A stretch of 64,000 bases of DNA, taken from NCBI RefSeq assembly GCF_032854445.1, contig NC_088296.1, positions 25,677,897-25,741,896 on the forward strand, in the 5' to 3' direction. The position numbers were made by a program, and so were the translations under genes. The first letter of the stretch is position 1, and each line of letters begins with the position of its first letter. Below the pieces are notes generated by a model. That model saw nothing but the letters and a program-made list of their open reading frames with translations. It searched no databases and was not told where the DNA came from. The stretch comes from Liolophura sinensis (taxonomy: Eukaryota; Mollusca; Polyplacophora; Chitonida; Chitonidae). Of the stretch, positions 22,399 through 33,900 are shown piece after piece.

Positions 22399-24612
22399 AT
22401 GTAGTGGATGTTCAGTTTGTCCTAATGAGTAGTGGATGTTCACATTGTCCTAATGAGAAGTGGATGTTCAGTTTGTCCTAATGAGTAGTGGATGTTCAGT
22501 TTGTCCTAATGAGAAGTGGATGTTCAGTTTGTCCTAATTAGTAGTGGATGTTCAGTTTGTCCTAATGAGAAGTGGATGTCCAGTTTGTCCTAATGCGTAG
22601 TGGGTGTTCACATTGTCCTAATGAGAAGTGGATGTTCAGTTTGTCCTAATGAGAAGTGGATGTTCAGTTTGTCCTAATGAGTAGTGGATGTTCAGTTTGT
22701 CCTAATGAGTAGTGGGTGTTCACATTGTCCTAATGAGAAGTGGATGTTCAGTTTGTCCTAATGAGTAGCGGATGTTCAGTTTGTCCAAATGAGTAGAGGA
22801 TGTTCAGTTTGTCCTAATGAGTATTGGATGTTCAGTTTGTCCTAATGAGTAGTGGATATTCAGTTTGTCATAATGAGAAGTGGATGTTCAGTTTGTCCTA
22901 ATGAGAAGTGGATGTTCAGTTTGTCCTAATGAGAAGTGGATGTTCAGTTTGTCCTAATGAGTTGTGGATGTCCAGTTTGTCATAATGAGAAGTGGATGTT
23001 CAGTTTGTCCTAATGAGAAGTGGATGTTCAGTTTGTCCTAATGAGAAGTGGATGTTCAGTTTGTCCTAATGAGAAGTGGATGTCCAGTTTGTCCTAATGA
23101 GTAGTGGTTGTTCACATTGTCCTAATGAGAAGTGGATGTTCAGTTTGTCCTAATGAGTAGTGGATGTTCAGTTTGTCCTAATGAGTAGTGGATGTTCAGT
23201 TTGTCCTAATGAGTTGTGGATGTCCAGTTTGTCCTAATGAGTAGTGGGTGTTCAGTTTGTCCTAATGAGAAGTGGATGTTCAGTTTGTCATAATGAGAAG
23301 TGGATGTTCAGTTTGTCCTAATGAGAAGTGGATGTTCAGTTTGCCCTAATGAGTACTGGATGTTCAGTTTGTCCTAATGAGTAGTGGATGTTCAGTTTGT
23401 CCTAATGAGTACTGGATGTTCAGTTTGCCCTAATGAGTACTGGATGTTCAGTTTGTCCAAATGAGTACTGGATGTTCAGTTTGTCCTAATGAGTACTGGA
23501 TGTTCAGTTTGCCCTAATGAGTACTGGATGTTCAGTTTGTCCAAATGAGTACTGGATGTTCAGTTTGTCCAAATGAGTAGTGGATGTTCAGTTTGTCCTA
23601 ATGAGTAGTGGATGTTCAGTCTGTCCAAATGAGTAGTGGATGTTTAGTTTGTCCTAATGAGTAGTGGATGTTCAGTTTGTCCAAATGAGTAGTGGATGTT
23701 TAGTTTGTCCTAATGAGTAGTGGATGTTAAGTTTATCCTAATGAGAAGTGGATGTTCAGTTTGTCCTAATGAGTAGTGGATGTTCAGTTTGTCCTAATGA
23801 GAAGTGGATGTTCAGTTTGTCCTAATGAGTAGTGGATGTTCAGTTTGTCATAATGAGAAGTGGATGTTCAGTTTGTCCTAATGAGAAGTGGATGTTCAGT
23901 TTGTCCTAATGAAAAGTGGATGTTCAGTTTGTCCTAATGAGAAGTGGGTGTCCAGTTTGTCCTAATGAGTAGTGGTTGTTCACATTGTCCTAATGAGAAG
24001 TGGATGTTCAGTTTGTCCTAATGAGTAGTGGATGTTCAGTTTGTCCTAATGAGTAGTGGATGTTCAGTTTGTCCTAATGAGTAGTGGATGTCCAGTTTGT
24101 CGTAATGAGTAGTGGGTGTTCAGTTTGTCCTAATGAGTAGTGGATGTTCAGTTTGTCCTAATGAGTACTGGATGTTCAGTTTGCCCTAATGAGTACTGGA
24201 TGTTCAGTTTGTCCAAATGAGTACTGGATGTTCAGTTTGTCCAAATGAGTAGTGGATGTTCAGTTTGTCCTAATGAGTAGTGGATGTTCAGTTTGTCCAA
24301 ATGAGTAGTGGATGTTTAGTTTGTCCTAATGAGTAGTGGATGTTCAGTTTGTCCAAATGAGTAGTGGATGTTTAGTTTGTCCTAATGAGTAGTGGATGTT
24401 AAGTTTGTCCAAATGAGTACTGGATGTTCAGTTTGCCCTAATGAGTACTGGATGTTCAGTTTGTTCTAATGAGTAGAAGATGTCCAGTTTGTCCTAATGA
24501 GTAGTGGATGTTCAGTTTGTCCTAATGAGTAGTGGATGTTCAGTTTGTCCTAATGAGTAGACGATGTCCACTTTGTCCTAATGAGTAGTAGATGTTCAGT
24601 TTGTCCTAATGG
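22399..24612. repeat. 28-bp tandem array, about 79 copies
   Basis: The unit is AGTGGATGTTCAGTTTGTCC plus TAATGAGT. Variants such as GAGTACTGG, CCAAATGAG and GAGAAGTGG appear in ordered runs that repeat (for example 23340-23600 and 24170-24260). It is the last sequence resolved before the gap apart from one SINE fragment. Confidence 0.96.
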
Positions 24613-24629
24613 AATTTTACTGATTCATT

Positions 24630-24718
24630 TCATTGATTGGTGTTTCACACTATGCTCAAGAATATTTCATTTACAAAGTGGCAGCCAGCATTATGATTGG
24701 CGGGAACCAGACACCCAC
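24630..24718 (-). mobile_element. SINE 3' fragment next to the gap
   Basis: Reverse orientation: TTGATTGGTGTTTCACACTA, then CTCAAGAATATTTCATTTAC and CAGCATTATGATTGGCGGGA. Confidence 0.78.
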
Positions 24719-24760
24719 AGACATGCTTTACCCTATTTTGTTCAGCATTTTAAGTCTATT

Positions 24761-24960
24761 NNNNNNNNNNNNNNNNNNNNNNNNNNNNNNNNNNNNNNNN
24801 NNNNNNNNNNNNNNNNNNNNNNNNNNNNNNNNNNNNNNNNNNNNNNNNNNNNNNNNNNNNNNNNNNNNNNNNNNNNNNNNNNNNNNNNNNNNNNNNNNNN
24901 NNNNNNNNNNNNNNNNNNNNNNNNNNNNNNNNNNNNNNNNNNNNNNNNNNNNNNNNNNNN
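24761..24960. other. assembly gap of 200 N
   Basis: A run of exactly 200 N bases, the usual size for a scaffold join of unknown length. The second half of MAN2A should follow 22058 but is absent, so the real distance is probably much larger, or the two sides are wrongly joined. A 28-bp array and a SINE fragment lie on the left edge. Confidence 0.98.
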
Positions 24961-25147
24961 TAATGAAAGTCATGCAGGGCCACCTTATAACAGCCAGATC
25001 CGACAGCTGAGAGCTCCTCCTGGCTAAACTGTCAACATAAGAGACTCATTTAGACATAAACATGTGCCTCAGCATCATGACTGCAGGTATGAGGGTCGTG
25101 CAGCCTTTGCATATGCGTGTAGCTGGGGATTTACATTGGTTAACTCT
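24961..25147. other. short unique stretch right of the gap
   Basis: A plus-strand frame reads NESHAGPPYNSQIRQLRAPP and then stops at 25024. It could be a chance frame or the end of an exon entering from the gap; I do not recognise it. Confidence 0.3.
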
Positions 25148-25412
25148 GTATGTGTGTATCTCTGTATGTGTGTATCTGTATGTGTGTATCTCTGTATGTG
25201 TGTATCTCTGTATGTGTGTATCAGTATGTGTGTATCTCTGTATGTGTGTATCTGTATGTGTGTATCTCTGTATGTGTGTATCAGTATGTGTGTATCTCTG
25301 TATGTGTGTATCAGTAGTGTGTATCTCTGTATGTGTGTATCTCTGTATGTGTGTATCTGTATGTGTGTATCTCTATGTGTGTATCTCTGTATGTGTGTAT
25401 CTCTGCATGTGT
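25148..25412. repeat. 12/14-bp tandem array
   Basis: The units are CTCTGTATGTGTGTAT and a shorter CTGTATGTGTGTAT or CAGTATGTGTGTAT. It is a simple repeat that keeps three frames open. Confidence 0.93.
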
Positions 25413-25621
25413 ATGGACATTGTGCTCATTCATATTGCACAGTAAAACAACCAAGTCTTTACAGAGTGTCCTTCACAGGTGTGGGTTCAGTGTACAATAC
25501 CTGCAATTTCTGTGTATATCATACGTCTACATGTATTGCCTGCTAACAGGTAAAAACTTGAATAGATTTATTCCTTAAAGTTGAAAATCTTGTTCTGCTG
25601 TCAGTGTGTTAAATTGACATT

Positions 25622-25772
25622 GTTTATTTGATCAGTGTTTTATGCCGTATTCAAGAATATTTCACCTAAGCAACGGTGGACAACATTATGCTGGGAGGAA
25701 ACCTACAACCATCCACATGTTGCTGACAGACCTTCCCATGTACGGTGGGAGAGGAAACCAGCATGAGCTTTA
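25622..25772 (-). mobile_element. SINE, reverse orientation, head missing
   Basis: It reads TTTATTTGATCAGTGTTTTA, TTCAAGAATATTTCACCTAA, then GACCTTCCCATGTACGGTGG and CCAGCATGAGC, the reverse of the common body. A G run (25800-25822) follows. Confidence 0.82.
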
Positions 25773-26589
25773 CTTGACATGTACATGTGTAACTATGCTT
25801 GGGGGGGCGGGGGGGGGGGGGGAGGCAACAAGTTAGCTATACAACATTAGAGTATGCCAAGGTGGTAAGCAAATAACTGACCCAAACACAAAATCAGGCT
25901 GATGACCCCCAAAGATGGTGACTAACTCCTCACTCTTCACTTCACTTTAGGGCCCCCGACTTTCAAAGCCCCCAGCCAGGACCTTAGAGAAAGCATTTAA
26001 TTACCCAGCTGTTGGTGTCTACTGTGATGGTTAAATGACTTAACTAAGATTTGAGTTTCCAAAACATTGAAAACACTGCATGTAAGAACAGATGACTGCT
26101 ACTTAATCTGCTATTTATACTCTAGAGGTATGCACAGTATGAAAAGCCTACTCCCACTAATTTATAATCATTTAATCGCTATGAAACCACACTAACTCAT
26201 TTAATTTTACTGTAAATCCTCAATAACTTCTTAATATCATTCCACCTGCAAGTTAGTAGAAGTTAATATGGACGCAGCCATATGCAATATCCCTACCTAA
26301 TATGAATCACTAATGATGAATTTCTTCACCAAAGTCTTTAAACCTAACTCATTCGTGTTGCCAAAAAGGCAGGAAGCCAAATCCTAACTACAGCCTTACT
26401 ACAGATGTATGTGAGTACAGTATGTCATGCACAGTTGTCACAATTATACATGTATATGTTTTTACAACAATCAATCAATCAATCAGTAATCATGGCACAC
26501 GTACATGTATACATTTTTAATATGAATCTTGTACTTGTGATTTGTTTATATATACACTTGTACACATGTAATACTGGACAGTACATGTT
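25773..26589. other. intergenic, no gene proven
   Basis: A weak exon-like stretch at 25952-26030 (acceptor CTTCACTTTAG, then codons for RTLEKAFNYPAVGVYCDG) lacks a good donor and a match I can name. Otherwise unique AT-rich DNA. Confidence 0.4.
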
Positions 26590-27450
26590 CTCAGAGAAAA
26601 TGTGAGGGGGTTTATTACTTGTCTGTACATACAGAAATGTGGGCTTTTATTGCCTGTGTGTATATATACAAAATGTGGGTGTTTATTACCTGTCTGTAAT
26701 ACAAAATGTGGGTATTTATTACCTGTTTGAAATACAAAATATGGTGTTTGCAATACAAAATGTGGGTGTTTATTACCTGTCTGTAATACAAAATGTGGGT
26801 GTTTGTTTTACAAAACGTGGGTATTTGTGATACTAACTGTGGGTGTTTATTACCTGTCTGTAATACAAAATGTGGGTTTTAATTACCTGTGTTCGTGTTT
26901 GTTACCTTTGTGTATATACAAAATGTCCCTGCTTATTACATGTGTGTATATACAAAATGTGGGGGTTTATTACCTGCGTATATACAAAGTGTTCGTGTTT
27001 ATTACACTGTACCTGTGTGTATATACAAAGTGTGGGGGGTTATTACCATTGTGTATATACAATATGTTCGTGTTTATTACCAATGTGTATATACAAAATG
27101 TCCGTGTTTATTACATGTGTGTATATACAAAATGTGGGGGTTTATTACCTGTGTGTATATACAAAATGTGGGGGTTATACAAAATGTGGGGTTTATTACC
27201 TGTGTGTATATACAAAATGTGGGGGTTTATTACCTGTGTATATACAAAGTGTTAGTGTTTTATTACACTGTACCTGTGTGTATATACAAAGTGTGGGGGT
27301 TTATTACCATTGTGTATATACTGTACAATATGTTCGTGTTTATTACCAATGCGTATATACAAACTGTTCGTGTTTATTACCTATGTGTATATAGAAAATG
27401 TCCATGTTTATTACCTGTGTGTATATACAAAATGTCCTGGTTATTACCTG
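26590..27450. repeat. about 34-bp tandem array, roughly 24 copies
   Basis: The unit is like TATACAAAATGTGGGGGTTT plus ATTACCTGTGTGTA, with variable length. Several frames stay open, giving apparent Tyr/Cys-rich proteins that are not genes. Confidence 0.93.
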
Positions 27451-28087
27451 TCCCTGTATTATGTCGTTTCACACTGTGTGATAAAAAACATAATGGTAGA
27501 CAGGATACAAGTACATATTTGATATACATGCACAGCGTAGTGGTTACTTTGCACTGCCTGACCGTGCAGGAACAATATAAAGGAAGCACTGCTGTAATGC
27601 TAGCAGTAGGTAGGTGTAGGATGATTATGGGCTAATATTAGGCTGTGACTAACATGGTAGATGAGTGCTGTAGTTACTGGTAAATGATGCATCTGGCTTG
27701 TGTACAATAAAACACATTGATGACTGTCAGGTGTTGATGCGCAGTAGCTTTCCTGTCTCAGGGATGTTCATGTAAGTAACAAGGCTGGCATGCTCTCTTT
27801 AAGACTGAATTGTGATACACTTGATGTCTCTGTAAAACTGATGTACACAGATAAACTGGAGGACATCGTAACCTTCTACTAGATAACGTATTACATGATC
27901 CTTTGTATAGCTTTATTCTGTGTGTATTAATATTTGTATATAGCTGATGAAGCTGGGTACTGTTCAGCTGTAAGATGAATGTATTCATTAATTATATAGT
28001 ATATGTTATAACTCATGAATTCATTAATTATATAGTATATGTATAGTTTTGACAAGAAAAGCTATATACATTCCGATTCATACTTAC
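27451..28087. other. intergenic, no gene seen
   Basis: Unique sequence. A short direct repeat, ATTCATTAATTATATAGTATATGT, occurs twice near 27982-28042. Confidence 0.5.
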
Positions 28088-28168
28088 ACAAGGCAGCAAC
28101 ACAGCCAACAGTGCTGCTCCCACAACTGTCCCAACCCGCAGGAGAAGTAAGGTAGTGGGAGAGCCCAT
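28088..28168 (-). CDS. possible first exon of an unknown secreted or membrane protein (signal peptide)
   Basis: On the minus strand an ATG at 28168 opens 27 codons, MGSPTTLLLLRVGTVVGAAL then LAVLLPC. This reads as a signal peptide or signal anchor and is followed directly by a consensus donor, GTAAGT (28087-28082), in phase 0. The sequence is GC-richer than its surroundings. Later exons would lie at lower coordinates, towards or across the N gap, and I did not find them. It could be a chance open frame. An upstream in-frame ATG at 28234 is possible. Confidence 0.35.
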
Positions 28169-28631
28169 TGCCAACCCGTTCTGCCCTCCTGCTGGCTGGA
28201 ACCCCTTACACTCATGTAAAGAGAAACAAGCCAAGTGAGTGGGGATGGCCCCCTTTCACAGTGAATCGTATTGTTTCTAGTTTGGTTTAGATAGCAAAAC
28301 TTTATCAGAGATAAAGGTAGATTTAAGAATGGACCAGGAATTGGAGAACAAATAGGAGACTGATTTGTTGAGCTTAAGGGACCATTGTGCTAACACTGAC
28401 TTTGTGGGAGGGAGAAATGTCTAATGAGAGGTACCTAAGCTGTCCTCAATAAATGATAGAAGGTTTTATGAGCACACATACACTGATAATTGTGACCTAA
28501 TAAAGGAATAAGAACAAATGAGTTCACAGCTTGAACCGTCTTGATACAGGCGGAATACATAATCTCTGTTATGACCTTCGTTGTAAATCGTCATCGAGTC
28601 TCAGAGTTAATTAGGGTTGAGATAATTGTCA
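28169..28631. other. intergenic, no gene seen
   Basis: Unique sequence upstream of the putative minus-strand exon. If that exon is real its promoter would lie here; I see no specific motif. Confidence 0.45.
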
Positions 28632-29125
28632 TCCAAACTTTGTGGGTGGGCCATTTGTAATAGTAAAAACTCAGTAATAATGTACAAATAATCTACAAAC
28701 TTTGTGGGTGGGCCATTTGTAATAGTAAAACTCAGTAATAATGTACAAATAATCTACAAACTTTGTGGGTGGGCCATTTGTAATAGTAAAACTCAGTAAT
28801 AATGTACAAATAATCTACAAACTTTGTGGGTGGGCCATTTGTAATAGTAAAACTCAGTAATAATGTACAAATAATCTACAAACTTTGTGGGTGGGCCATT
28901 TGTAATAGTAAAACTCAGTAATAATGTACAAATAATCTACAAACTTTGTGGGTGGGCCATTTTGTAATAGTAAAACTCAGTAATAATGTACAAATAATCT
29001 ACAAACTTTGTGGGTGGCCATTTGTAATAGTAAAACTCAGTAATAATGTACAAATAATCTACAAACTTTGTGGGTGGGCCATGTGTAATAGTAAAACTCA
29101 GTAATAATGTACAAATAATCTACAG
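28632..29125. repeat. 61-bp tandem array, about 8 copies
   Basis: The unit is CTACAAACTTTGTGGGTGGG plus CCATTTGTAATAGTAAAACT plus CAGTAATAATGTACAAATAAT. The copies are nearly identical. A diverged copy with long G runs follows at 29279-29400. Confidence 0.95.
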
Positions 29126-29132
29126 ACTTTGT

Positions 29133-29260
29133 GGGGCCGCCCTGAGTTCAACTCCAGCTCATGGTTTTCTCCCACCATAATGCTGGCCACCGTCGTATAA
29201 ATTAGTGAAATATCCTTGAAAATGGCGTACAACAGGAATCGAATAAAATCAGATAAATAC
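29133..29260 (+). mobile_element. SINE with internal deletion
   Basis: It joins a piece of the head (CCCTGAGTTCAACTCCAGCT) directly to TTTTCTCCCACCATAATGCT and the tail GTGAAATATCCTTGAAAATG. It interrupts the 61-bp array. Confidence 0.75.
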
Positions 29261-30117
29261 AAACGTGGCGGGGGGGGGGGGGGGTCGACATTTGTACTAG
29301 TATAACTCAGTAATAATTAATGTACAAATGATCTACAACCTTTATGTGTCAGCGGGGGGGTTGGGGGGGGGGGGGGTGGGGGGGGGGGTGTAATATTAAA
29401 ACTGTCTGGAAGCTGATTATTCTGCCCCAAGAGAAAAACGACTGTCAGATAGCTTATTATTATAACCGATTTGCATGTAAAGTTAACAGAACTTTAAACA
29501 TTAAAAAATGAAAAGCTAATTGATAATAATTAATGATAATTATTAATTAATTACTTCTAATTGTCAGTATGCTAAACATGATTTGTCTGTGAGTGCATGA
29601 ACTGTGATGGCTCAGCTTTCATTAAGTTTTCCCACCCCAAGAGTTTTAATCAAGTGTCTGCCGCAGCCAGGAATAGCGTGTATGGGAATCAATGATCATG
29701 TCTGTTGGTCTGTGTTCGATTGACTTGAATCCTATGGTTGACGAGATAGACATAGGGTCCAATTTAAATGGCTTTTTTTTTTAAGGGCACTACCCGAATG
29801 CTGTCTATTTGGGACAGATATACATGTAGTAGTGTTGAAAGTAGAAAATTTCATGTCTTTGCCAGCCTTTTGGAAAAGTAAAGATATGAGTATGTTGTTC
29901 ATTAGACGGTCTAACCATGTGAGAGAAAAGAAACACATTATTCCTGCTACAGTTAAAAAAAAATGAGCAGACCAGGTGTCCCAAATTTTAGAAGAAATGT
30001 GGTAGGTAACACTATTTACCTACATTTAACATGACATAAATATTGCATCTAGGGAACATTTAGTGTGAAAATAAAGTCATTGGGGATCTCCTTTAACGTC
30101 ATACTCATGTGGAATTA
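29261..30117. other. intergenic with G runs
   Basis: It holds G runs at about 29270-29284 and 29354-29389, the latter broken by single T bases, with G-quadruplex potential. No gene is seen. Confidence 0.55.
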
Positions 30118-30297
30118 CATACATTTTTACATACAACCCTGTTGATGTCTGGTCAGAATTACATACATTGTACATACAACCCTGTGGATGTCTGGTCAGA
30201 ATTACATACATTGTACATACAACCCTGTTGATGTCTGGTCAGAATTACATACATTTTTACATACAACCCTGTTGATGTCTGGTCAGAATTACATGTA
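30118..30297. repeat. about 43-bp tandem array, 4 copies
   Basis: The unit is TTACATACATTGTACATACA plus ACCCTGTTGATGTCTGGTCA plus GAA. Confidence 0.9.
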
Positions 30298-30953
30298 CAT
30301 GCATACACTTCCATCATCCACATTGCATATATGTATATATGGGACTTACATTTGCTTGGCATTTCCTTATTGTTTTATATACCTGTACATATATCTCTTA
30401 CCGGTTATTGATTTTCTTTTTTATTCCGCAGGTTAATGACAAACAGGACAGATGTTGAAGCTATGAAGCTAAATCTGTGAAGCGATGCCCTGCACACCAC
30501 ACATGATCTGTCATATCATCTGGCATGGATACTTTCAGTTTACCATTGTTAATTCTCCTTTAATACCTGTTACGGAATACCAGGTGTGAGCAGCCGTTGT
30601 TCAGGATAGACGTTGAGCAGACCTAAGCTGTACTTCTTGATCAGAGTGAGGAAGAAGGAAGAGCTGTGTGACTACCAGTATGACTTGGGAGTTGGGTTAA
30701 GACTATAGTGTGTTACAAAGTGTCTGTCCCAGGAGCCCATTATAATCACGGATTACAAAACACGGTGAACACACAGAAAGAAAGTGGAGTGTTTTTGTGT
30801 ATGTTTTTTGTGAATACCATTTGCTTATTCAAGGCTGCGATCAGTTTTTAGAGTTGTGATTGGCTACCAGTTATTAGCCTACCTGTGATTACTTGCTGTG
30901 GGGTAGACAGGTGTGACTAGATAGATACAGGTAGATGTGACAGGAATAAGATC
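30298..30953 (+). promoter_or_regulatory. likely 5' UTR and promoter region of PRUNE
   Basis: Unique sequence directly upstream of the PRUNE start. A possible UTR acceptor, TTATTCCGCAG, lies at 30422-30432. No TATA box at a convincing distance was seen, so the transcription start cannot be placed. The call rests on position only. Confidence 0.35.
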
Positions 30954-30989
30954 ATGGAGGATTACCTGAAGTTCACCAAGACAAGTCTT
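30954..30989 (+). CDS. PRUNE2: PRUNE exon 1 (start)
   Basis: This short exon encodes MEDYLKFTKTSL and ends in phase 0 at a strong donor, GTGAGT. Human PRUNE1 starts MEDYLQ and PRUNE2 starts MEEFLQ, which identifies the start. The ATG has A at -3 and G at +4. Intron 1 is 10.2 kb and is filled with tandem arrays. Confidence 0.82.
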
Positions 30990-33900
30990 GTGAGTTACAC
31001 TCTTCTTCCTTACATGTACTTTTATTTTTGTTTTAACTATAATTTGTTTTTTGCTAATATGAATTGTTTATGTTTTCACCTGTGATTGTTTTTCACCTGT
31101 TGCTGTATCAAAACTAAACTAGGAATAGGTATGCCGAAATCAGTAATTCTCCCTCTTTTCATGCAAAATGTACAGAGCTTTAATTCTCACTTATAAGCAA
31201 AATGTGTTAATCCACACATTGCCTCTCATGATAAAAAAAAAAAAATGTCTCTAATTCCCTCAAACACTCGCTGCTCCAAACCCACCAACCCACTCACACA
31301 ACAGCTATTAACAGGGTGTCCAATAACCTCAATATTCTGCCATTAATGGAGTGTACAAAAGCCCCAGTGTCTCTGTCATCAACACATTATTTAAGATCCA
31401 AACCTGGTGAGGGTGCAGTGTGCAGTAATAGCTGACCGTTCCACACGTGGCTGTCAACTATTACACGTGGTGTTTCCATCCTGTCAGTATTTAACAGGGC
31501 CTCCAGTATTCACATCCTGCCTGTTGTGAACGGGATGACCAATATACCCCCACCATGCCAGTTGTTAACATGGTGTCCAATATTCCCACCTTGGGGCTGT
31601 TAACAGGGTGTCCAATATTCCTACCCTGTCAGCTGTTAACAGGGTGTTCAATGTCCCAGCCCAGTGCTTTGTTAAATCCATGTCTAATATCCCCATCCTA
31701 TCCCCATCTTATCTGTTGTTAACATGATGTCCAATATTCCCACCTTGTCTGTTGTTAACATAATGTTCAATATCCCCACTTTATCAGTTGTTAACAGGGT
31801 GTCCAATATCCCCATCATGTCTGTTGTTAACATGATGTCCAATATTCCCATCTTGTCGGTTGTTAACATGATGTCCAATATTCCCACCTTGTCTGTTGTT
31901 AACATAATATCCATTATCCCCATCCTATCTGTTGTTAACATGATGTCTAATATTCCCACCTTGTCTGTTGTTAACATAATGTTCAATATCCCCACTTTAC
32001 CTGTTGTTAACAGGGTGTCCAATATCCCCATCATGTCTGTTGTTAACATGATGTCCAATATTTCCATCTTGTCTGTTGTTAACATAATGTCCAATATCCC
32101 CATCCTATCTGTTGTTAACATGATGTCCAGTATTCCCACCGTGTCTGTTGTTAACATAATGTCCAATATCCCCACGCTATCTGTTGTTAACAGGGTGTCC
32201 AATATCCCCACCATGTCTGTTGTTAACATGATGTCCAATACTCCCATCTTGTCGGTTGTTAACATAATGTCCAATATCCCCATCTTATCTGTTGTTAACA
32301 TGATGTCCAGTATTCCCATCTTGTCTGTTGTTAACATAATGTCCAATATCCCCACCCTATCTGTTGTTAACAGGGTGTCCAATATTCCCATCTTGTCTGT
32401 TGTTAACATAATATTCAATTTCCCCACTTTACCTGTTGTTAAGAGGGTGTCCAATATCCCCACCATGTCTGTTGTTAACATGATGTCCAATATTCCCATC
32501 TTGGCTGTTGTTAACATAATATTCAATATCCCCACTTTATCTGTTGTTAAGAGGGTGTCCAATATCCCCATCATGTCTGTTGTTAACATGATGCTCAATA
32601 TTCCCATCTTGTCTGTTGTTAACATAATGTTCAATATCCCCACTTTACCTGTTGTTAACAGGGTGTCCAATATCCCCACCATGTCTGTTGTTAACAGGAT
32701 GTCCAATATCCCCACCTTGTCTGTTGTTAACACTATTATATTCACCAGGTCTGCTGTTAACAGGGTGTCCAAGATCTCCACCCATGTCTCTTGTTAACAG
32801 GGCATTACATGTGGAGTGTATGTGTACATGCAGAGTGTACATTGTATCCATGTATTTGTACATGTGGAGTGTACAGTGTATCCATGTATTTGTACATGTG
32901 GAGTGTACAGTGTATCCATGTATTTGTACATGTGGAGTGTACAGTGTATCCATGTATTTGTGCATGCGGAGTGTACAGTGTATCCATGTATTTGTGCATG
33001 CGGAGTGTACAGTGTATCCATGTATTTGTACATGTGGCGTGTACAGTATATCCGTGTATTTGTACATGTGGCGTGTACAGTGTATCCATGTATTTGTACA
33101 TGTGGAGTGTACAGTGTATCCATGTATTTGTAAATGTGGCGTGTACAGTGTATCCATGTATTTGTGCATGCAGAGTGTACAGTGTATCCATGTATTTGTA
33201 CATGTGGAGTGCACAGTGTATCCATGTATTTGTACATGTGGCGTGTACAGTATATCCGTGTATTTGTACATGTGGCGTGTACAGTGTATCCATGTATTTG
33301 TACATGTGGAGTGTACAGTGTATCCATGCATTTGTACATGTGCAGTGTACAGTGTATCCATGTATTTGTACATGTGCAGTGTACAGTGTATCCATGTATT
33401 TGTACATGTACAGTGTATCCATGTATTTGTACATGTGCAGTGTACAGTGTATCCATGTATTTGTACATGAACAGTGTACAGTATAGACTTGTACATGTAC
33501 ATATGTAGTATTGACTGTACACTATACAGTGTACATGTACCCATGCCATACTGAGTCAGTAGATTGTTTATCATGTAATAATAACAAGGCCCATCCATGG
33601 TCTTGATCACCAAGCCATGGAAAGGTGAGTGATATTGGGATATGGGGGGGGATATGGGGGGGATATGTGGCCACTTGAGTAAACACAGCTTGTCATAATT
33701 GACAGCTGGATTCTGAGATGATTGTCACAGGTTTTGCTAAATCCTCATATTAACTTCTTTCTTCGCGTACTTCATTAATGTTCAGTGCTGTGTTATTGAT
33801 CTGGCAGTTTGGGTTGAAATACTCCATGTAACTGTGATACCAGGTTTGTATGGCTCTATAAGCGGAGACTCTCTCACATGCCAATCTCACCATCAACAGT

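Noticed and set aside
22399-24612. CRISPR-like array (28-bp repeats)
   Set aside because: There are no unique spacers; units are directly adjacent, and the genome is animal.
25952-26033. Exon encoding RTLEKAFNYPAVGVYCDG
   Set aside because: The acceptor looks fair, but the donor (GTTAAA) is poor, the phase cannot be tied to any neighbour and I recognise no family.
31684-32797. Frames of 365 and 357 codons on opposite strands (GILDIMLTTDKM, MSNIPILSVVNM)
   Set aside because: Product of a 36-bp array open in both directions; no splice or start context and no sequence outside the repeat.
32645-33613. Cys/Tyr/Val-rich and His/Thr-rich repeat proteins in up to six frames
   Set aside because: A 34-bp array shifts through all frames and none is favoured; simple repeat, not a gene.
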